From assembly GCA_900128585.1 (NCBI GenBank), contig LT642852.1, positions 1 through 10,047 on the forward strand: a DNA stretch of 10,047 nt. Direction: 5' to 3'. Positions 7,813 to 10,047 of this stretch are shown in pieces. A program made the position numbers and the translations under genes. The notes beneath the pieces were generated by a model. It had not been told where the DNA came from. It saw only the letters and a list, made by a program, of their open reading frames with translations, and did not search any database. Each line of letters starts with the position of its first letter. Position 1 is the first letter of the stretch. Source of the DNA: Stramenopiles sp. TOSAG23-3. Lineage: Eukaryota > Sar.

Positions 7813-7849
7813 GGTTCCTTCCCTGTTCCCTGTTCCTGGAACCTGTTCC
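7813..7849. repeat. CTGTTCC direct repeats inside a GGTTCC/GGAACC inverted repeat
   Basis: CTGTTCC occurs at 7823-7829, 7830-7836 and 7843-7849. GGTTCC at 7813-7818 faces GGAACC at 7838-7843. This short GC-richer patch is unlike the surrounding AT-rich spacer. Confidence 0.6.
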
Positions 7850-8055
7850 ATACCCGTACCGTAGTACCAAGTAGTAATAGAATAGAAGGAAAAAAAAAAA
7901 GAAAAAATAATAGAGGAAAGAAAAAAGGAATAAAAAATGTAAGAAAGAAGTACGTTGACTAAAAGAATATGGAAGAGGGAAAAGAGGTCAGAAGGAACAA
8001 GATTATAGATAGATTTCGATATATTATTAACGGAACAATTTAAACGAACGGGCAT

Positions 8056-8089
8056 ACATATGATCATTTGATACATATGGTCGTTTGAT
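8056..8089. repeat. 17-bp tandem pair upstream of the basic-protein gene
   Basis: ACATATGATCATTTGAT (8056-8072) is followed directly by ACATATGGTCGTTTGAT (8073-8089), with two A-to-G differences. It lies about 60-95 bp upstream of the ATG at 8152, a plausible place for a duplicated regulatory site, though function is not shown. Confidence 0.6.
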
Positions 8090-8151
8090 ACACACATACA
8101 TATAGAATATACATACTAACACATATAGACGACGGACTGATAACGCACGAA

Positions 8152-8940
8152 ATGTCTGGGTTTGTCGGCCAGCGGGTTGCAACGTTCGAGAGCAAGAAGA
8201 AGCAGAGGGAGGAAAGGTTTAAGCGTGAAGCCGCGAAACCCCCGCCATCGAAACCGAAGCGTACGTTTGCTCACCCAGGGGGAAAAGTAACGCACAACAA
8301 AGAGGCCGCCCTCGCGGCCTTTTTGAAAAGAAAAGGCGGAAAGTTGACGGCGCAGCAACAGGCATCGTTGAAAAATTTAGAAAGGATAGGGCAGTACAAA
8401 GGTCCCACCGCAGAAACCGCGCCGCCAAAAGAAAAGGGGCCCAAGGAAGCCGCCGGCGTGGGAACCAAAGACGGCAAGCCCAAGCAGGTCGTCAAGCAGA
8501 TTAACACAACAGCGCAGGGGAAGAAGGCGAAGGCCCCCGCAAACGCGGGCCGTTGGGAGAAAGCATCGTGGAGGAAGGGGCAGAAGAGTGGAAAGTACCG
8601 GAGCAAACGGTTTTCAAAGCAGGGACCCGCGTCTACGGACGGTCCAAACCGGAACAACGATAACAAGGGGAATGGGTTGCACTATCACGCACCGTACAGT
8701 AGGTCCGGCCGGCGTGTGCCCTCCGGCGCCCCGAAATTTCGGAAAAACAAGAGTATTAGTAGGGCGACCAGCAACACTGGAGTCTGGCGTTCTGTGAACA
8801 CGACGAACAGTAAATTGCGGGAGGCTGGGGTAGGAGGAGCTCAGCCTCAAACGGACCCGGCGCCCAGACCCCAGCAGGAGCACGCCTGGAAGACGTGGAG
8901 CGTCCCCAAAAAAAGTTGGGGCTCCAACGCTTTAAAATGA
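8152..8940 (+). CDS. Highly basic, largely disordered protein, function unknown
   Basis: This is a complete 262-residue frame, ATG 8152 and TGA 8938-8940. Lys and Arg are very abundant throughout. The N-terminus has a charged helix, ESKKKQREERFKREAAK (about 13-29), then a Pro/Lys linker. The only well-formed segment is a probable helical pair at about 50-75 (KEAALAAFLKRKGGKLTAQQ, then ASLKNLERI). The rest is Gly/Ser/Asn/Lys-rich with scattered aromatic-basic patches such as RWEKASWRKGQKSGKYRSKRF (centred near residue 140), and it ends WKTWSVPKKSWGSNALK. Clusters such as KPKR and KFRKNK could be nuclear localisation signals. I recognise no domain. Composition suggests a nucleic-acid or ribosome-associated protein, but that is inference. 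The base composition and unbroken frame support a real gene. It converges with the gene ending at 9083. Confidence 0.78.
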   Translation: MSGFVGQRVATFESKKKQREERFKREAAKPPPSKPKRTFAHPGGKVTHNKEAALAAFLKRKGGKLTAQQQASLKNLERIGQYKGPTAETAPPKEKGPKEAAGVGTKDGKPKQVVKQINTTAQGKKAKAPANAGRWEKASWRKGQKSGKYRSKRFSKQGPASTDGPNRNNDNKGNGLHYHAPYSRSGRRVPSGAPKFRKNKSISRATSNTGVWRSVNTTNSKLREAGVGGAQPQTDPAPRPQQEHAWKTWSVPKKSWGSNALK

Positions 8941-9053
8941 ACCAACGAAAAGTGAGTCGATGCACCATCGCATAAACTAAGTCTTATGTTAAGTACAACT
9001 ATAATTAAAATGTTTTGCTATTATATAGATATAATTAGTTTTTCATTAAAAAA

Positions 9054-9100
9054 AACAAGAAAATTGGCTGTTTTATTTAATTTTAATTAAATTTAGCTTC
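9054..9100 (-). repeat. Dispersed 47-bp element, copy forming the 3' end of the 9083-9831 gene
   Basis: On the minus strand this copy runs from GAAGCTAAATTTAATTA (9100 downward) to CAGCCAATTTTCTTGTT. It matches 3245-3287, and its outer 18 bases match 3207-3224 exactly. Its first bases encode the final residues E-A-K-F-N and the TAA stop of the gene, and the remainder is the start of the 3' UTR. Confidence 0.65.
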
Positions 9101-9831
9101 TTCTTGTTTTTCAGCTATTCCTCCTTCATTTGCTACTTTGGCGGCTCCCTCGTCCACCGCATTTGGAGCTGCAGTCGCTCGCACGCCTGGTTCAACGGCT
9201 GTGGCTTCAGCCGGCGCGCTGGGCAGTCCAGTGCCATCACTGTTTATGCCACCGGAAGTCGATGGAGAAAGCAGTGCCCTTCCTAACATGGCATACAACC
9301 ATGCGGCCAACGCAGGCCAACCAGGTCGCGTGTTATCGTCATCGGCAGCACTCGTTTCCAACATTTTATTCAAAATGCTTCCAGCGTGTTCGACATTTTC
9401 ACTTTCTAACTTTAACGTACACAAAGCTGACTTGGCTTCAGCTGAAGATAGAGCCGTCATGTTTAACATCCTTGGCAAAAGAGATTGTCGAAATCCCCCC
9501 CAGCTGCCTCCCACCGCCTCGCCGGCATCATTTTTGCCAGGACCGCTGTCCCCCCTCCACTGGCAAGGCAAACAGTCAAGCAGCGTTAAACAGGCATCTC
9601 CAATACGCTGCGCGTCCGGCAAAACCGCGTCGCTCCAGGTACCATCTGCGTTCAGGCATGAGCTTATCGATTCTAGAGTGGCCAAATCCAAACCCTCCAG
9701 TTTGGACTTGGCGATCTTGTCTAACTGCTCAAAGTACTGGTCTATTTCTTCCTGGAGACTTACTTGCCGGCTTCAAACGCCTCTTTTGAGGAAGCGAAAG
9801 GTGCTGCTGCCGTTGATGCGCCACCACCCAT
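9083..9831 (-). CDS. Unknown helical protein with candidate N-myristoylation start, frame-broken near codon 23
   Basis: The long frame (9763 down to TAA 9083-9085, 226 codons) has no ATG at its head. A good start lies just upstream in another frame: ATG 9831, preceded in frame by a TAA, giving MGGGASTAAAPFASSKEAFE and then A-G-K before TAA at 9760-9762. Joining the two needs one missing base (or a -1 shift) around 9763, reading on as VSLQEEIDQYFEQLDKIAKS. The MGGGAS start fits an N-myristoylation signal. The product, near 249 residues, is helical, with Cys pairs in CLTLLDCLPC and an Ala-rich, disordered Pro/Ser/Glu tail ending EEAKFN. I recognise no family. GTAAGT lies exactly at the break, so an unannotated intron is an alternative (donor at 9763; a frame-compatible AG exists about 101 bases on), but it would remove a convincingly coding amphipathic helix. 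The gene is likely real; its exact structure is unsure. Confidence 0.65.
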
Positions 9832-10047
9832 CTTTTCGCGTCCCAGGTCCCAGGTAACTATTTATCGCACCATCCAATATTATGTAATATTATTGGATGG
9901 AGAAATTGAGAATTAGTCATCATCAGTTTTTACTCCTCAGCCACACCACAAACACGTGGTGGTGGTGATAATGATGAAATTATGAAGATATATTATATAT
10001 AGTCAGTCGTCTCTCCTCGTCTGTTTCTCTCTCTCCTTCTATTATTT
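9832..10047. other. AT-rich upstream region of the 9083-9831 gene
   Basis: These 216 bp run to the window edge and hold no gene. They contain the CCATCCAATA...TATTGGATGG inverted repeat (9870-9900), a CCACACCAC...GTGGTGGTG inverted repeat at about 9950-9968 with outer ATCAT and ATGAT blocks, a TATATTATATATAG stretch near 9987-10001, and a C/T-rich end. Confidence 0.55.
9870..9900. promoter_or_regulatory. Palindrome with opposed CCAAT boxes upstream of the 9831 start
   Basis: CCATCCAATA (9870-9879) and TATTGGATGG (9891-9900) are perfect inverted 10-mers, each holding a CCAAT core, 39-69 bp upstream of the ATG at 9831. Opposed CCAAT motifs close to a start fit a binding site for a CCAAT-box factor such as NF-Y, though this is inferred from position and sequence only. 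Confidence 0.35.

Larger units (their letters stand above)
6808..8151. other. Long AT-rich, microsatellite-rich divergent spacer
   Basis: This 1.34-kb stretch separates the divergent starts of the GPH transporter and the basic protein, so it should carry both promoters. I find no credible gene; the frames in it translate to Lys/Glu/Arg or Phe/Ser low-complexity runs. In order it holds ATATCT repeats (about 7120-7155), a TTC/TTTC pyrimidine run, a long GAAA purine run, a duplicated 18-bp AT unit, a second GAA run, a 45-bp hairpin, CTGTTCC repeats and a 17-bp tandem pair. Confidence 0.65.

Noticed and set aside
2332-9831. Ciliate-type code or Euplotes-style +1 frameshifting as the cause of the frame breaks
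   Set aside because: TAA, TAG and TGA all terminate genes here, the shifts are not all +1, and two breaks lack tens of bases that a shift could not restore.
9130-9857. Two long plus-strand open frames over the 3' gene
   Set aside because: They lie antisense to the minus-strand gene. Their Pro/Ser/Arg-rich translations look like complement artefacts, whereas the minus-strand product is helical and ends at a natural stop.

Overview
This window looks like nuclear DNA of a unicellular eukaryote (protist or alga) with a compact, intron-poor genome. Genes lie on both strands as monocistronic units. GC-balanced coding blocks stand out sharply against AT-rich spacers full of simple repeats, and TAA, TAG and TGA all serve as stops. 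The families present are eukaryotic: an eEF1A-type lysine methyltransferase, an SLC17 anion transporter and a plant/algal-type leucine-rich-repeat (LRR) ectodomain. I cannot name the lineage from sequence alone. No rRNA, tRNA, CRISPR array or autonomous transposon is visible.

Layout: (1) 2-637 +, C-terminal part of a coiled-coil protein cut by the window edge. (2) 813-1583 -, small secreted or membrane-anchored LRR protein. (3) 2332-3130 +, METTL13/EEF1AKMT4-like methyltransferase, reading frame broken once. (4) 3426-4810 -, SLC17-like major facilitator (MFS) transporter, frame broken once. (5) 5167-6807 -, intact GPH-type (MFS_2) sugar:cation symporter, head-to-tail with gene 4. (6) 6808-8151, a 1.3-kb divergent spacer with GAA/GAAA/TTC microsatellites and inverted repeats. 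(7) 8152-8940 +, very basic disordered protein of unknown function. (8) 9083-9831 -, unknown helical protein with a candidate N-myristoylation start, frame broken once. (9) 9832-10047, its AT-rich upstream region.

Two observations deserve most attention. First, three of the seven genes each contain one frame break. At the two breaks that can be judged against known families, coding sequence is missing rather than added: about 8 codons in the methyltransferase Rossmann fold and about 20 codons spanning TM7 of the SLC17 transporter. An ordinary unspliced intron adds sequence and so cannot explain these two. Sequence or assembly collapse, real pseudogenes, or an RNA- or translation-level process remain possible. 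Second, a 43-47-bp element recurs at the 3' ends of genes. It is present as two nearly full copies and one 18-bp partial copy. One copy supplies the last codons and the stop of the gene at 9083-9831, and the other two form an inverted repeat between two convergent genes.

The neighbours do not form an obvious pathway. The two adjacent transporters suggest solute uptake or organellar export, but nothing else ties the genes together.
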